A stretch of DNA of 64,000 nt from Myxococcus xanthus (lineage in GTDB: Bacteria; Myxococcota; Myxococcia; Myxococcales; Myxococcaceae): assembly GCF_006402735.1 (NCBI RefSeq), contig NZ_CP017174.1, positions 7,296,001 to 7,360,000 of the forward strand, read 5' to 3'. The position numbers and the translations under genes were made by a program. Of the stretch, positions 9,844 to 18,943 are shown one piece after another. How positions within the stretch are numbered: position 1 is the stretch's first letter; every line of letters starts with the position of its first letter. The notes under the pieces are model-generated. The model did not search any database. It had not been told where the DNA came from and saw only the letters and a program-made list of their open reading frames with translations.

Positions 9844-12480
9844 ATGACCCGCCGCCGCCCCGAAATCCTCGCCCCCGCAGGGGACCTCGACTCGATGAAG
9901 GCCGCGCTCGCCAGTGGCGCGGACGCCATCTATTTCGGACTGGACGAAGGGTTCAACGCACGCGCACGCGCGGAGAACTTCTCGCTCGCCACCCTGCCCG
10001 GAACGCTGGCGCTCGTGCACCGCGCCGGCGCCCGCGCCTATCTGACGCTGAACACCCTGGTCTTCGAGCCCGAGCTCCCGGTGGTGGAGAACATCCTGCG
10101 CCGCATCGCCGAAGCTGGCGTGGACGCGCTCATCGTCCAGGACCCGGCGATTGCGCTGGTGGCCCGCGCGGTGTGTCCGCAGATGGAGGTCCATGCCTCC
10201 ACGCAGATGACGATTTCGAGCGCGGAAGGCGCGCGCTTCGCGAAGGGCCTGGGCGCCACGCGCGTGGTGGTGCCGCGCGAGCTGTCCGTGGCGGAGATTC
10301 GCCGGCTGGCGTCGGAGACGGACGTGGAGCTGGAGGTCTTCATCCACGGCGCGCTCTGCATGTCGTGGAGCGGTCAGTGCCTCACCAGCGAGGCGTGGGG
10401 TGGACGCTCCGCCAACCGGGGACAGTGCGCGCAGTCGTGCCGGCTTCCGTACGACCTGGTGGTGGATGGCCAAACGCGGGAGTTGGGCGACGTGCAGTAC
10501 CTGCTCAGCCCCAAGGACCTCGCGGGTGTCATGGCGGTGCCGCAGCTGGTGGAGATTGGCGTCCACTCGCTGAAGATTGAAGGCCGGCAGAAGGGGCCGC
10601 AGTACGTCGCCACGGCGGTACAGGGCTACCGGCGCTGGGTGGATGGCGTGTCCGCGGGGACGCCGGACACGGGTGCGCTGCGCAAGGACCTGGCGGACAT
10701 GACGCTGTCGTACAGCCGGGGCTTCTCGCACGGCTTCTTCGCGGGCTCGGACCACCAGACGCTGGTGGAGGGGCGCTTCCCGAAGCACCGGGGCGCGTAC
10801 CTGGGCCGCGTGGAGTCCGTGCACGGTCGTGACGTGCGCGTGGTGGACGACACGGAGGGACGTCCCTGGACGGGCGGGCTGGGCCAGGACGACGAGAAGG
10901 CGCGCCCGGATGCGCCCGTGGGCAAGGTGTCCTCTCCGCTGGAGACGGCGACACCGGTCGCGGCCGAGGTGTCGCCCCGGCCCGGCATGGGCGTGGTGTT
11001 CGACGACGGGCACCCCGAGGACAAGCACGAGCCCGGCGGCCCGCTGTTCCGAGTGGAGCGCAAGGGCCGTGGGTGGGTGCTGGGCTTCGGCAATCCCGGT
11101 CCGGACATGGGCCGGGTGAAGCCCGGCCAGCGCGTCTGGATGACGAGCGACCCGGCCCTGGCGAAGCGCACGGAGGAACTGCTGGGGCGCGGCGAGCCCG
11201 AAGGCCGCGTGCCCTTGGCGCTGACCGTGACCGGCGCCGCCGGTTCGCCGCTGACGGTGCTGGGCCGGGCGCGCGGTGGACACGTCTACTCGGTGTCCAG
11301 CGAGGTGCTGCTGGCCGAGGCACGCGGTGGTGGCCTCGACGAAGCGCTGCTGCGCGACAAGCTGGCGGCGCTGGGCGGAACGCCTTTCACGCTGACGGGG
11401 CTGGATACGTCCGGACTGGCGGCGGGGCTGCATCTGCCAGTGTCGGAGATGAAGGCGCTGCGTCGCCGCCTGGTGGCGGAGCTGTCGGAAGCCGTGGCGC
11501 GCGGTCCGGTGCGGACCGTGAACGAGGGCTCCACGTTGGAGCCCCTGCGCGCGTCGCTGCGCGAGCGGGTGCAGCCTGCGCCCCGGGCGGTGGAGGACGC
11601 GCGCTTGCTGCCCCTGTGCCGCACGGACGAGCAGCTCGAAGCGGTGATTGCCGCGGGCCTGCCCGAGGTGGAGCTGGATTGGATGGAGCTGGTGGGCCTG
11701 CAGCGCGCGGTGGAGCGTGCGCGCGCGGCGGGGCTGCGCGTGACGATTGCCACGGTGCGCGTGCAGAAGCCGGGCGAGGAAGGCTACGACGCCCGCATCG
11801 CGAAGCTGAAGCCGGACGCGGTGCTCGTGCGACACTGGGGCGCGATGATGCACTTCCTGGAGCGGCCGCCCGCGCCCGGGGAGGCGCGCCCTGCCCTGCA
11901 CGCGGACTTCTCACTCAACGTCACCAACTCCGTGACGGCGCTGCACCTGCTGGGGCTCGGGCTGGACACGCTGACGTTCGCGCATGACCTGGACGCGGTG
12001 CAGCTCGGGGCCATGCTGGAGCACCTGCCCGCGGAGCGCTTCACGGTGACGGTGCACCACCACATCTCCACGTTCCACACCGAGCACTGCGTGTATTCCC
12101 ACACGCTGTCCCACGGGCGTGACTACCGGAGCTGTGGACGGCCGTGCGAGAAGCACCGTGTGTCCTTGAGAGACCACAAGGGGCTGGAGCATCCGGTGGT
12201 GGTGGACGTGGGGTGCCGGAACACGGTGTTCAACGCGCAGGCGCAGAGCGCGGCGTCGCTCGTGCCGTCGCTGCTCGCGCGGGGCGTGCGGCGCTTCCGG
12301 GTGGAGTTCGTGCGCGAGTCTCGCGAGGAGGCTTCGCGCGTGCTCTCCGCGTATCAGGAGCTGCTGGCCGGCCGCATCTCCCCCGCCGAGACCGTGCGCC
12401 GCGCGGCGGTGCATGAACAGTTCGGTGTGACGAAGGGAACGATGAAGGTGCTCAACCCCACGTTCACCGTGCAGCGCTGA
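9844..12480 (+). CDS. U32 family protein of the RlhA (23S rRNA C2501 hydroxylase) type
   Basis: An 878-residue protein beginning with the U32 signature PEILAPAGDLDSMKAALASGADA. Conserved cysteines at 172, 179, 195 and 199 (GALCMSWSGQCLTSEAWGG...GQCAQSC) match the iron-sulfur ligand pattern of the family. A long C-terminal part carries a second Cys/His cluster (HTEHCVYSHTL...SCGRPC, about residues 745-770). U32 proteins are now known as rRNA or tRNA hydroxylases or ubiquinone-pathway hydroxylases rather than true proteases. The length with a DUF3656-like middle fits RlhA better than the shorter TrhP or UbiU/V. The start has no Shine-Dalgarno sequence but TAGAGG 7 nt upstream. It converges on tyrA with an 18-bp gap. 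Confidence 0.8.
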   Translation: MTRRRPEILAPAGDLDSMKAALASGADAIYFGLDEGFNARARAENFSLATLPGTLALVHRAGARAYLTLNTLVFEPELPVVENILRRIAEAGVDALIVQDPAIALVARAVCPQMEVHASTQMTISSAEGARFAKGLGATRVVVPRELSVAEIRRLASETDVELEVFIHGALCMSWSGQCLTSEAWGGRSANRGQCAQSCRLPYDLVVDGQTRELGDVQYLLSPKDLAGVMAVPQLVEIGVHSLKIEGRQKGPQYVATAVQGYRRWVDGVSAGTPDTGALRKDLADMTLSYSRGFSHGFFAGSDHQTLVEGRFPKHRGAYLGRVESVHGRDVRVVDDTEGRPWTGGLGQDDEKARPDAPVGKVSSPLETATPVAAEVSPRPGMGVVFDDGHPEDKHEPGGPLFRVERKGRGWVLGFGNPGPDMGRVKPGQRVWMTSDPALAKRTEELLGRGEPEGRVPLALTVTGAAGSPLTVLGRARGGHVYSVSSEVLLAEARGGGLDEALLRDKLAALGGTPFTLTGLDTSGLAAGLHLPVSEMKALRRRLVAELSEAVARGPVRTVNEGSTLEPLRASLRERVQPAPRAVEDARLLPLCRTDEQLEAVIAAGLPEVELDWMELVGLQRAVERARAAGLRVTIATVRVQKPGEEGYDARIAKLKPDAVLVRHWGAMMHFLERPPAPGEARPALHADFSLNVTNSVTALHLLGLGLDTLTFAHDLDAVQLGAMLEHLPAERFTVTVHHHISTFHTEHCVYSHTLSHGRDYRSCGRPCEKHRVSLRDHKGLEHPVVVDVGCRNTVFNAQAQSAASLVPSLLARGVRRFRVEFVRESREEASRVLSAYQELLAGRISPAETVRRAAVHEQFGVTKGTMKVLNPTFTVQR

Positions 12481-12498
12481 CACTGAAGCCCGCTGCGT

Positions 12499-13536
12499 TC
12501 AACGGGAGCGCGTGGGCACGGCACGGCGTGAGAAGCGCAGGACGGCACGGAACACGTCTTCCGTGTCGTCCGCGTCCATCCCCTGCTCCGCGGCCCACTG
12601 ACGCCGGGTCTCCAGCAAGCTCGCCTCGCGCTCCGCGTCTGGCAGCGGGAGTCCATGCCCGGCCTTCAGGTGTGCCGCCTGCTGGATGAGCTGGGCGCGA
12701 CGATTCAGCAGTTGCACCAGCTCTCGGTCCAACGCATCCACGCGCTCCCGGACGTCCGTCAGCCCAGGCGGCGTGGCGACAGGCTCCGGCGCGCCCGAGC
12801 GCCCTGATTCACAACCCAGGTGGAGCCGCGTGAGGGCATCCAGCAGCCGCACCCGTGCGTCCCGCGCGTAGGGATTCTCCGACTGCACGACGCCGAAGAG
12901 ATGGGGCACCTCCATCCGTGCGTACTCCTCCAGGCGGGCCACGGGCTGGAAGCTGGGCGGCGCGAAGGGCAGGTCCTTTCCGGCCTCCGCCTTGAGCAGT
13001 CCGTGCGCCAGGAAGAAGGTGAGCACGTGCGTGCGCGCCATCAGCGCGTCGTGCGCATCCGGCGACAGCTCCGTCACTTCACAGCCGATGCGTTCGAACA
13101 GTACCCAGGCCTTGCGCACGGCCTCCGGGTGCAGCTCGTTCGGGCACACCACCGTGCGGCGAGGCAGGTCGCCCCTCGCCAGACTGGCCGGGCCGAACAG
13201 CGGATGCGTGCCCACCCAGGGGATGTCCCGCCCCAGCACGGAGGCCAGCACCTGCACGGGCCGCACCTTGACGCTTCCGACGTCGAGCACCGTCTGCGCG
13301 GGCGACAGGCGCGGGCGAAGCGCCTCCAGCACCGAGCGCATTCCAGACACGGGCATGGCGAGCACCACCAACTCCGCGCCCTCGACGGCCTCCGCGAGCG
13401 TCGGTGCCCTCAGCGCGTCGGGCACGTCGTCCTGGCGCGGCTCGAACACCCGATGCGAGATGCCCGCTTCCAGCAGGAGGCCAGACAGGGCACGGCCAAA
13501 GCGGCCGTACCCCAGCAGCGCGATGCTTTCCGTCAT
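12499..13536 (-). CDS. tyrA: Prephenate dehydrogenase-chorismate mutase fusion
   Basis: The N-terminal 250 residues form a TyrA-type dehydrogenase: ALLGYGRFGRALSGLL is the Rossmann loop, GTHPLFGP the conserved substrate-site motif. The C-terminal 80 residues are an AroQ-class chorismate mutase (VRERVDALDRELVQLLNRRAQL, then a Lys and PDAEREASLLE). Together they convert chorismate to 4-hydroxyphenylpyruvate in tyrosine synthesis. The order is the reverse of the enterobacterial T-protein, where the mutase comes first. The ATG at 13536 has GGAG 9 nt upstream and starts just before the Rossmann fold; a TTG 7 codons earlier is possible. It lies 81 bp downstream of the crotonase gene on the same strand. 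Confidence 0.88.
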   Translation of the reverse strand: MTESIALLGYGRFGRALSGLLLEAGISHRVFEPRQDDVPDALRAPTLAEAVEGAELVVLAMPVSGMRSVLEALRPRLSPAQTVLDVGSVKVRPVQVLASVLGRDIPWVGTHPLFGPASLARGDLPRRTVVCPNELHPEAVRKAWVLFERIGCEVTELSPDAHDALMARTHVLTFFLAHGLLKAEAGKDLPFAPPSFQPVARLEEYARMEVPHLFGVVQSENPYARDARVRLLDALTRLHLGCESGRSGAPEPVATPPGLTDVRERVDALDRELVQLLNRRAQLIQQAAHLKAGHGLPLPDAEREASLLETRRQWAAEQGMDADDTEDVFRAVLRFSRRAVPTRSR

Positions 13537-13617
13537 GTCGCCGGACTCCGAATCCAAGCTGTTCCTGGAATTCTCGCATCGGCAACACGCGGGACGAAAG
13601 CCCCTACGGCCGGGGGC

Positions 13618-14445
13618 TCAGCGCCCCTGAAAGTGAGGGGGTCGGCGTTCCACGAATGCGGAAAAGGCTTCGGCCAGGTCATGGGACTGGAGGAACGCGG
13701 AGTTCCATACCGCCACATAACGCAGGCCATCCGCGATGGATTTGTCCGCGCAGTACTCCATGACCTGCTTGGCGCCCTGGACGACAAGCGGGGCATTTTC
13801 GGAGATGCGTTTCGCGGTCGCCCGGGCCTCCTCCAGCAGGGCCTCCGGCGAGGGGAACACCTCGTTCACGAGCCCCATGCGCAAGGCACGCGCCGCGTCC
13901 ACGTCGCCACCGGTGTAGGCCAGCTCACGCGTGTGGCCCTCGCCGATGATGCGAGGCAGGCGCTGGAGCGCGCCCAGGTCGGCGACGATGCCCACCTTCA
14001 CCTCGCGCAGGGAGAACTTCGCGTCCTGGGAGCAGTACCGGAAATCACACGCGGCGATGAGGTCCATGCCGCCACCGATGCACCAACCGTGCACGGCGGC
14101 GATGACGGGCTTGCGACAGCGGGCCATGCCCTCGGTGGCCTGCTGCATGTCGCCAATCAGCGACAGCAGCTTCAAGCGCTCCAGGGCCAGGTTGCCGTCG
14201 CCGGTGAGCAGCGGCCCCAGGGATTCCATCATCCCCATGAGGTCCAGGCCGAAGGTGAAGTGCTTGCCCTCGCCGCGAACCAGCACGACGCGGACGGAGT
14301 CATCCGCATCCAGCGCGCGGATGGCCTCGGGCATTTCCCGCCAGAAGTCGGGCCCCATGGCGTTGCCCTTGCCGGGGCCGGTCAGCACCAGCTCGGCGAC
14401 GCCTTCGTTCTTCTCGATGCGCAGCGACTTGTAGGTCCCGTCCAT
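13618..14445 (-). CDS. Crotonase: dienoyl-CoA isomerase-like (ECH1 type)
   Basis: A 275-residue enoyl-CoA hydratase/isomerase family protein. The oxyanion-hole segments are FTFGLDLMGM and HGWCIGGGMDLIAACDFR. The stretch REVKVGIVADLGALQRLPRIIG carries the Glu and Asp placed as in delta3,5-delta2,4-dienoyl-CoA isomerases, which shift double bonds during oxidation of unsaturated fatty acids. A plain hydratase would normally have two catalytic Glu residues. GGAGG lies 6 nt before the start. The gene follows dnaE on the same strand after 21 bp, so the two are probably co-transcribed, although no metabolic link is obvious. Confidence 0.82.
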   Translation of the reverse strand: MDGTYKSLRIEKNEGVAELVLTGPGKGNAMGPDFWREMPEAIRALDADDSVRVVLVRGEGKHFTFGLDLMGMMESLGPLLTGDGNLALERLKLLSLIGDMQQATEGMARCRKPVIAAVHGWCIGGGMDLIAACDFRYCSQDAKFSLREVKVGIVADLGALQRLPRIIGEGHTRELAYTGGDVDAARALRMGLVNEVFPSPEALLEEARATAKRISENAPLVVQGAKQVMEYCADKSIADGLRYVAVWNSAFLQSHDLAEAFSAFVERRPPHFQGR

Positions 14446-14466
14446 TCAGGCCTCCGATTCAAGACG

Positions 14467-17400
14467 TCAGCCGAACTCCACCACCCGCATGCCGAACAGG
14501 CGGTCCACCGCGAGCAGCAGGTCGTCATTCACCTGCACCTTGATGGACGTGTTGCCGATGAGCGCCTCGCCCTCGCCCTTGAAGAGCACACTCACCGCCA
14601 CGGGCGTGGCGCCGGCGTACTTCTTCGCCAGTTCGTGCAGCTTCGCCACCCGCTCCTCCGTGAGCAGGTCCGCCGGCACGCGCAACTCCAGGCGCTTGGT
14701 GCGCTTCTCACGCACCGCCTTGAGGCTCTGGATGTCGTCGACGATGAGCTCCGGCGTCGGCGAGTCCTCGTCACGCTGGCTGATCTGCACCGTGCCGGAC
14801 ACCAGGATGGGGTCGTCCGACTTGAGCAGGTGCTCCCAGTTCTCGAACCCCGGCTTGGGCCCCTGCTTCGCCCACTTGCCGTCCCGGCCCATCACGTTGC
14901 GCGTGCCGTCCTTGCCCGGGAAGCACACCAGCTCGATGGAGCCGGACAAGTCCTCAATCGTCACCCACGCCATGCGCTTGCCCGTCTTCGTGGGCCGCTC
15001 GCGCAGCACCGTGACGATGCCCGCCACCGTGAGCTTGTCGTCCTTGCGCGCGCGCTGCACCGCCGTAATCGGCCGCGCGTAGCGCTTCAGCTCCTTGTCG
15101 TACTGGTGCAGCGGATGGCCGGACACGTAGAAGCCAATGGCCTCCTTCTCCAGCGACAGCCGCTCCTTCTCCGACCAGTCCTCCACCTCGACGTAGTCGT
15201 CCTTCAGCCCGCCGCCACCGCCATCCGTGGACGGGCCGGCCAACATGCCGAACAGCGAGCTCTGCCCGGCCGCCTTGTCCTTCTGGCTGGCCGAGCCGCG
15301 GTTCATCGCCTTCTCGATGGTGTCGAAAATCTGCCGGCGTGAGCGCTTCTCGAAGTCGAAGGAGCCCGCCTTCACCAGCGCTTCCATCACCTTCCGGTTC
15401 ACCTTGCGGCTGTCCACGCGCTCGCAGAAGTCGAACAGGCTCTTGAAGGGGCCGTCCTTGCGCGCCTCCAGGATGGACTCGATGGCGCCCTCGCCCACGC
15501 CCTTGATGGCGCCCAGGCCGAAGCGAATCTTCCCGCTCACCGCGCCGAATTCCATGTCGGACTGATTCACGTCCGGCGGCAGCACCTCGAGGCCCGACTC
15601 GCGCGCCTCGCCGATGTGCTTCACCACCTTGTCCGTGTTGTCCTTCTCACTGGAGAGAAGGGCCGCCATGAACTCGCAGGGGAAGTGCGCCTTCAGCCAG
15701 GCCGTGTGGATGGTGACCAGGCCGTAGGCCGCCGAGTGGCTCTTGTTGAAGCCGTACTCGGCGAACTTCTCCATCAGGTCGAAGATTTCACCGGCGACCT
15801 TGAGGTCGACGTTGTTCTTCGCGCAGCCCTCGAGGAAGCCGGCCCGTTCGGCCTGCATGACCTCGGCCTTCTTCTTGCCCATGGCGCGGCGAAGCAGGTC
15901 CGCGCGGCCCAGGGTGTAGCCACCCAGGACCTGCGAAATCTGCATCACCTGCTCCTGGTACACGATGACGCCGTAGGTGTCCTTGAGCACCGGCTCCAGC
16001 GCGGGGTGCGGGTACGACACCTTCTCCCGGCCGTGCTTGCGGTTGATGAAGACGTCCACCATGCCGGAGTCCAGCGGACCCGGGCGGTAGAGCGCGCCGG
16101 CGGCGATGACGTCTTCGAAGCAGTTCGGCTTGAGCTTCACGACCATTTCCGTGAAGCCGCTGGACTCCATCTGGAAGACGCCGGCCGTGTCGCCCTTGGC
16201 CATCAGCTCCCAGGTCTTCTCGTCGTTGAGCGGGATCTCGTGCCGCGGGATGTCCTTGTCGTGGTTGCGCTTCACCAGGTCCAGCGCGTGCTGAATCACC
16301 GTGAGCGTCTTCAGACCGAGGAAGTCGAACTTCACCAGGCCGGCCGCTTCCACCTCGTCCTTGGCGAACTGGGTGATGAGCGTCTTCTCACCCGGCGGCT
16401 GGTAGACGGGCACGAACTCCCACAGCGGCTTGTCGGCAATCACCACACCCGCGGCGTGCATGCCGGGCTGGCGGTGCAGGCCCTCCAGCGCGAGCGCGAT
16501 TTCGAGCACGTCCTTCGTGGTGACGGGCTTGCCTTCCACCTCACCGATGTTGGAGGGCGTCTCCATCATCTCCTTGAGGCGAGGCTCCATCTCGATGGCC
16601 TCCTTCAAGGTGATGTTGAGCACCTCCGGGACCAGCTTCGCGATGCGGTCACCTTCGCTGAAGGGCAGCGCGAACACGCGGCACACGTCGCGCAGCACGC
16701 TCTTCGCCTTCAGCGAGCCGAAGGTGATGATCTGCCCCACGTTCATCTCGCCGTACTTGCGGCCGACGTACTGGATGACCTCGTCCCGGCGGTCCTGGCA
16801 GAAGTCGATATCGAAGTCGGGCATCGACACGCGTTCCGGGTTGAGGAAGCGCTCGAACAGGAGGTTGTACGGGATGGGGTCCACGTCGGTGATGCGCAGC
16901 GCGTAGGCGACGAGGCTGCCGGCGCCGGAGCCACGGCCGGGGCCCACGGGGATGTTCATCTTCTTCGCCCAGTTGATGAAGTCCTGGACGATGAGGAAGT
17001 AGCCGCAGAACCCCATCTTCTGGATGACGCCAATCTCCAGCGCCAGCCGCGCCTGGTACTGCTCGCGGTCGATGGGATAGGTGACAGTGGCCGCCAGCTC
17101 CTTGAAGCGCTCGCGCAGGCCCTCATACGCCAGCTCCGCCATGTAGCTGTCCGGCGTGTGGCTGTCGGGCACCTTGAAGGTGGGCAGCATGGGCTTGCCC
17201 AGCTTGAGCTCCAGGTTGCACTGCTCGGCGATGCGCTGGGTGTTGTGGACCGCCTCGGGCGTGTCCTTGAAGAACTCCAGCATCTCCGTGGGACTGGTGA
17301 CGTAGAGCTTGTCCGTGGAGTGCTTCATGCGCTTGCCATCCGCCAGCGTCTTGCCGCTTGCGATGCACATGAGCAGTTCGTGGGCGCGCGCGTCCTCGCG

Positions 17401-18024
17401 CTTGATGTAGTGCGCGTCCGCGGTGGCGCACAGCGGGATGTCCAGGTCGCGCGAGAGCTGCTTGAGGTTCTCGTTCGCCTTGTCCTGCTCCGGCATCCCG
17501 TTGGACTGCACCTCCAGGAAGAAGTGCCCCGGGTCGAAGATGTCCTTGTACTCCTGCGCCGCGCGCCGGGCGTGGTCCATGTCGCCGCGGAAGCACGCGC
17601 TGGTGACTTCACCACCCAGGCACGCGGTGAGCGCGAACAGGCCCTTGCTGTGCTCGGCGAGCACCTTCTTGTCGATGCGCGGGTGGTAGTAGAACCCGTG
17701 CATGTACGCGGTGGAGGAGAGGTAGCGCAGGTTGGCGTAGCCCTCCGCGTTCTTCGCCACCAGGATGAGGTGGTGGGAGACCTTCTCGGAGCGGTCCTCA
17801 CGCCCCTTCGGTCCGGCGACGTAGGCCTCCATGCCCAGAATCGGCTTGATGCCGGCGTCCTTCGCCTTCTTGTAGAAGTCGATGGCGCCGAACATGTTGC
17901 CGTGGTCCGTCACGGCAACGCTGCTCATCCCCTTCTCCTTCACCGTCTTGATGAGGTCCTTCATCCGGATCGCCCCATCGAGGAGCGAGTAGAGGGTGTG
18001 CAGGTGGAGGTGGGTAAAGGACAT
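14467..18024 (-). CDS. dnaE: DNA polymerase III alpha subunit
   Basis: The replicative polymerase, 1,185 residues, the usual DnaE1 length. The N-terminal PHP domain starts at THLHLHTLYSLLDGAIRMKDL, with later TDHGNMFG. The palm carries the catalytic MPDFDIDFCQDRR motif near residue 400 after GPGRGSGAGSLVAYAL. A helix-hairpin-helix region (around IKGVGEGAIESI) and a C-terminal OB-fold (LTVAGIVTVLRERPTKTGKRMAWVTIEDLSG) follow. All expected acidic residues are present. The ATG has AGGAG about 12 nt upstream. A TAGTGT hexamer on the minus strand (18067-18062) is a candidate -10 box. It leads a possible two-gene unit with the downstream crotonase. Confidence 0.98.
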   Translation of the reverse strand: MSFTHLHLHTLYSLLDGAIRMKDLIKTVKEKGMSSVAVTDHGNMFGAIDFYKKAKDAGIKPILGMEAYVAGPKGREDRSEKVSHHLILVAKNAEGYANLRYLSSTAYMHGFYYHPRIDKKVLAEHSKGLFALTACLGGEVTSACFRGDMDHARRAAQEYKDIFDPGHFFLEVQSNGMPEQDKANENLKQLSRDLDIPLCATADAHYIKREDARAHELLMCIASGKTLADGKRMKHSTDKLYVTSPTEMLEFFKDTPEAVHNTQRIAEQCNLELKLGKPMLPTFKVPDSHTPDSYMAELAYEGLRERFKELAATVTYPIDREQYQARLALEIGVIQKMGFCGYFLIVQDFINWAKKMNIPVGPGRGSGAGSLVAYALRITDVDPIPYNLLFERFLNPERVSMPDFDIDFCQDRRDEVIQYVGRKYGEMNVGQIITFGSLKAKSVLRDVCRVFALPFSEGDRIAKLVPEVLNITLKEAIEMEPRLKEMMETPSNIGEVEGKPVTTKDVLEIALALEGLHRQPGMHAAGVVIADKPLWEFVPVYQPPGEKTLITQFAKDEVEAAGLVKFDFLGLKTLTVIQHALDLVKRNHDKDIPRHEIPLNDEKTWELMAKGDTAGVFQMESSGFTEMVVKLKPNCFEDVIAAGALYRPGPLDSGMVDVFINRKHGREKVSYPHPALEPVLKDTYGVIVYQEQVMQISQVLGGYTLGRADLLRRAMGKKKAEVMQAERAGFLEGCAKNNVDLKVAGEIFDLMEKFAEYGFNKSHSAAYGLVTIHTAWLKAHFPCEFMAALLSSEKDNTDKVVKHIGEARESGLEVLPPDVNQSDMEFGAVSGKIRFGLGAIKGVGEGAIESILEARKDGPFKSLFDFCERVDSRKVNRKVMEALVKAGSFDFEKRSRRQIFDTIEKAMNRGSASQKDKAAGQSSLFGMLAGPSTDGGGGGLKDDYVEVEDWSEKERLSLEKEAIGFYVSGHPLHQYDKELKRYARPITAVQRARKDDKLTVAGIVTVLRERPTKTGKRMAWVTIEDLSGSIELVCFPGKDGTRNVMGRDGKWAKQGPKPGFENWEHLLKSDDPILVSGTVQISQRDEDSPTPELIVDDIQSLKAVREKRTKRLELRVPADLLTEERVAKLHELAKKYAGATPVAVSVLFKGEGEALIGNTSIKVQVNDDLLLAVDRLFGMRVVEFG

Positions 18025-18406
18025 AAGCGCGTTCCGCTCCTGGAGGCCGGGGTGCCGCCGAACACTAGGGCCGTGCTCCCCTGCTCGCCAGTCCAGTGTT
18101 GCCCCTGGCGGAGAAGCGCGGGCGAGGCCGGAAAATCGGCCTCTTGCGGCGTTCCGCCACGAGCGGAAGCCCTGGACGGAAGGCTAACGGCCCGCCCTTC
18201 CCACCGCCCGTCTCCGTGGAAGTCACGATGCGTCCAAGCCTCGGGCGCCGGGACGTGGCCCCTGGCCCGGTGAGCGTACGGGCGGCTTCATACTTCTTCA
18301 CGCCTCGTACAAATCCCAGCAACGGCGGGCCGGCACATTGCCCACCGTCGCCGCGAGTGGTGGCGACTTCACGTGGAGCCGTCCGCGCTCCACCCAGGAG
18401 AGAGCC
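18025..18406. other. 382-bp divergent intergenic region with a perfect hairpin
   Basis: I see no convincing gene here; the open frames are short and of poor composition. It holds the divergent control regions of dnaE and the Spy-like gene. A perfect 7-bp stem (GAGGCCG/CGGCCTC with loop GAAAAT) lies at 18124-18143. The minus strand has TAGTGT at 18067-18062 as a candidate dnaE -10 box. Confidence 0.5.
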
Positions 18407-18850
18407 ATGATGAAGAGGTTCGCCGTGGTCGGTTCCGCGATGCTCGCCGTCGCGCTGCTCAGCGGCTTCGCGCTGAGGGGAGGCCCCCGCTGGGGCAAGG
18501 ACCCGGAGCGCGTGAAGCAGTTGGTGACGTGGAAGCTCGACGACAAGCTGGACACGCTGGACGCCACCGAGTCCCAGCGCCAGTCCATCCACGCGGTGAA
18601 GGACCGCCTGTTCTCCGACGGGGTGCAGCTGATGCAGGAGCACCGCGCGGTGCGCGAGGAGGCCTTCCAACAGCTCGCGTCGGACACGCCGGACCGGCAG
18701 AAGCTCCACGCACTGGTGGACGCGCGCATCGAGGCCATGCGCGCCTTCGCTCACCAGGCGACAGACGCCGCCCTGGAGGTCCACGGCACGCTGACGCCGC
18801 AGCAGCGCAAGGAGCTGGCCGAACAGTTCCGCGAACACGTAGGCCCGTAG
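18407..18850 (+). CDS. Spy/CpxP-like periplasmic helical protein
   Basis: A 147-residue protein with a signal peptide (MMKRFAVVGSAMLAVALLSGFALRGG) and a mature part made entirely of charged helices. The phrase GTLTPQQRKELAEQF near the C-terminus is close to the LTxxQ repeats of Spy, CpxP and the periplasmic heavy-metal sensor CnrR/ZraP group. Those proteins bind unfolded proteins or metals in the envelope. Here it stands alone, with no two-component or efflux genes beside it, so a chaperone role is only inferred. AGGAG lies 6 nt before tandem ATG codons (18407, 18410). Confidence 0.7.
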   Translation: MMKRFAVVGSAMLAVALLSGFALRGGPRWGKDPERVKQLVTWKLDDKLDTLDATESQRQSIHAVKDRLFSDGVQLMQEHRAVREEAFQQLASDTPDRQKLHALVDARIEAMRAFAHQATDAALEVHGTLTPQQRKELAEQFREHVGP

Positions 18851-18931
18851 TCCACGCGCACGCCACCGTGGCGGCAGGACAGGTGGGGTGTGTGCTTGCG
18901 GGAAAGGGTGGGCGGGGCGGCGGAGCACGGC

Positions 18932-18937
18932 TAGTTT
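18932..18937 (+). promoter_or_regulatory. Candidate -10 box of a leaderless promoter
   Basis: TAGTTT ends 6 nt before the GTG of the M14-like peptidase gene, which has no Shine-Dalgarno sequence. Transcription would begin at or next to the start codon. Confidence 0.4.
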
Positions 18938-18943
18938 AGGTGC

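Noticed and set aside
18096..18410. A 104-codon plus-strand frame between dnaE and the Spy-like gene
   Set aside because: No start signal, poor composition, and it runs into the better supported start at 18407.
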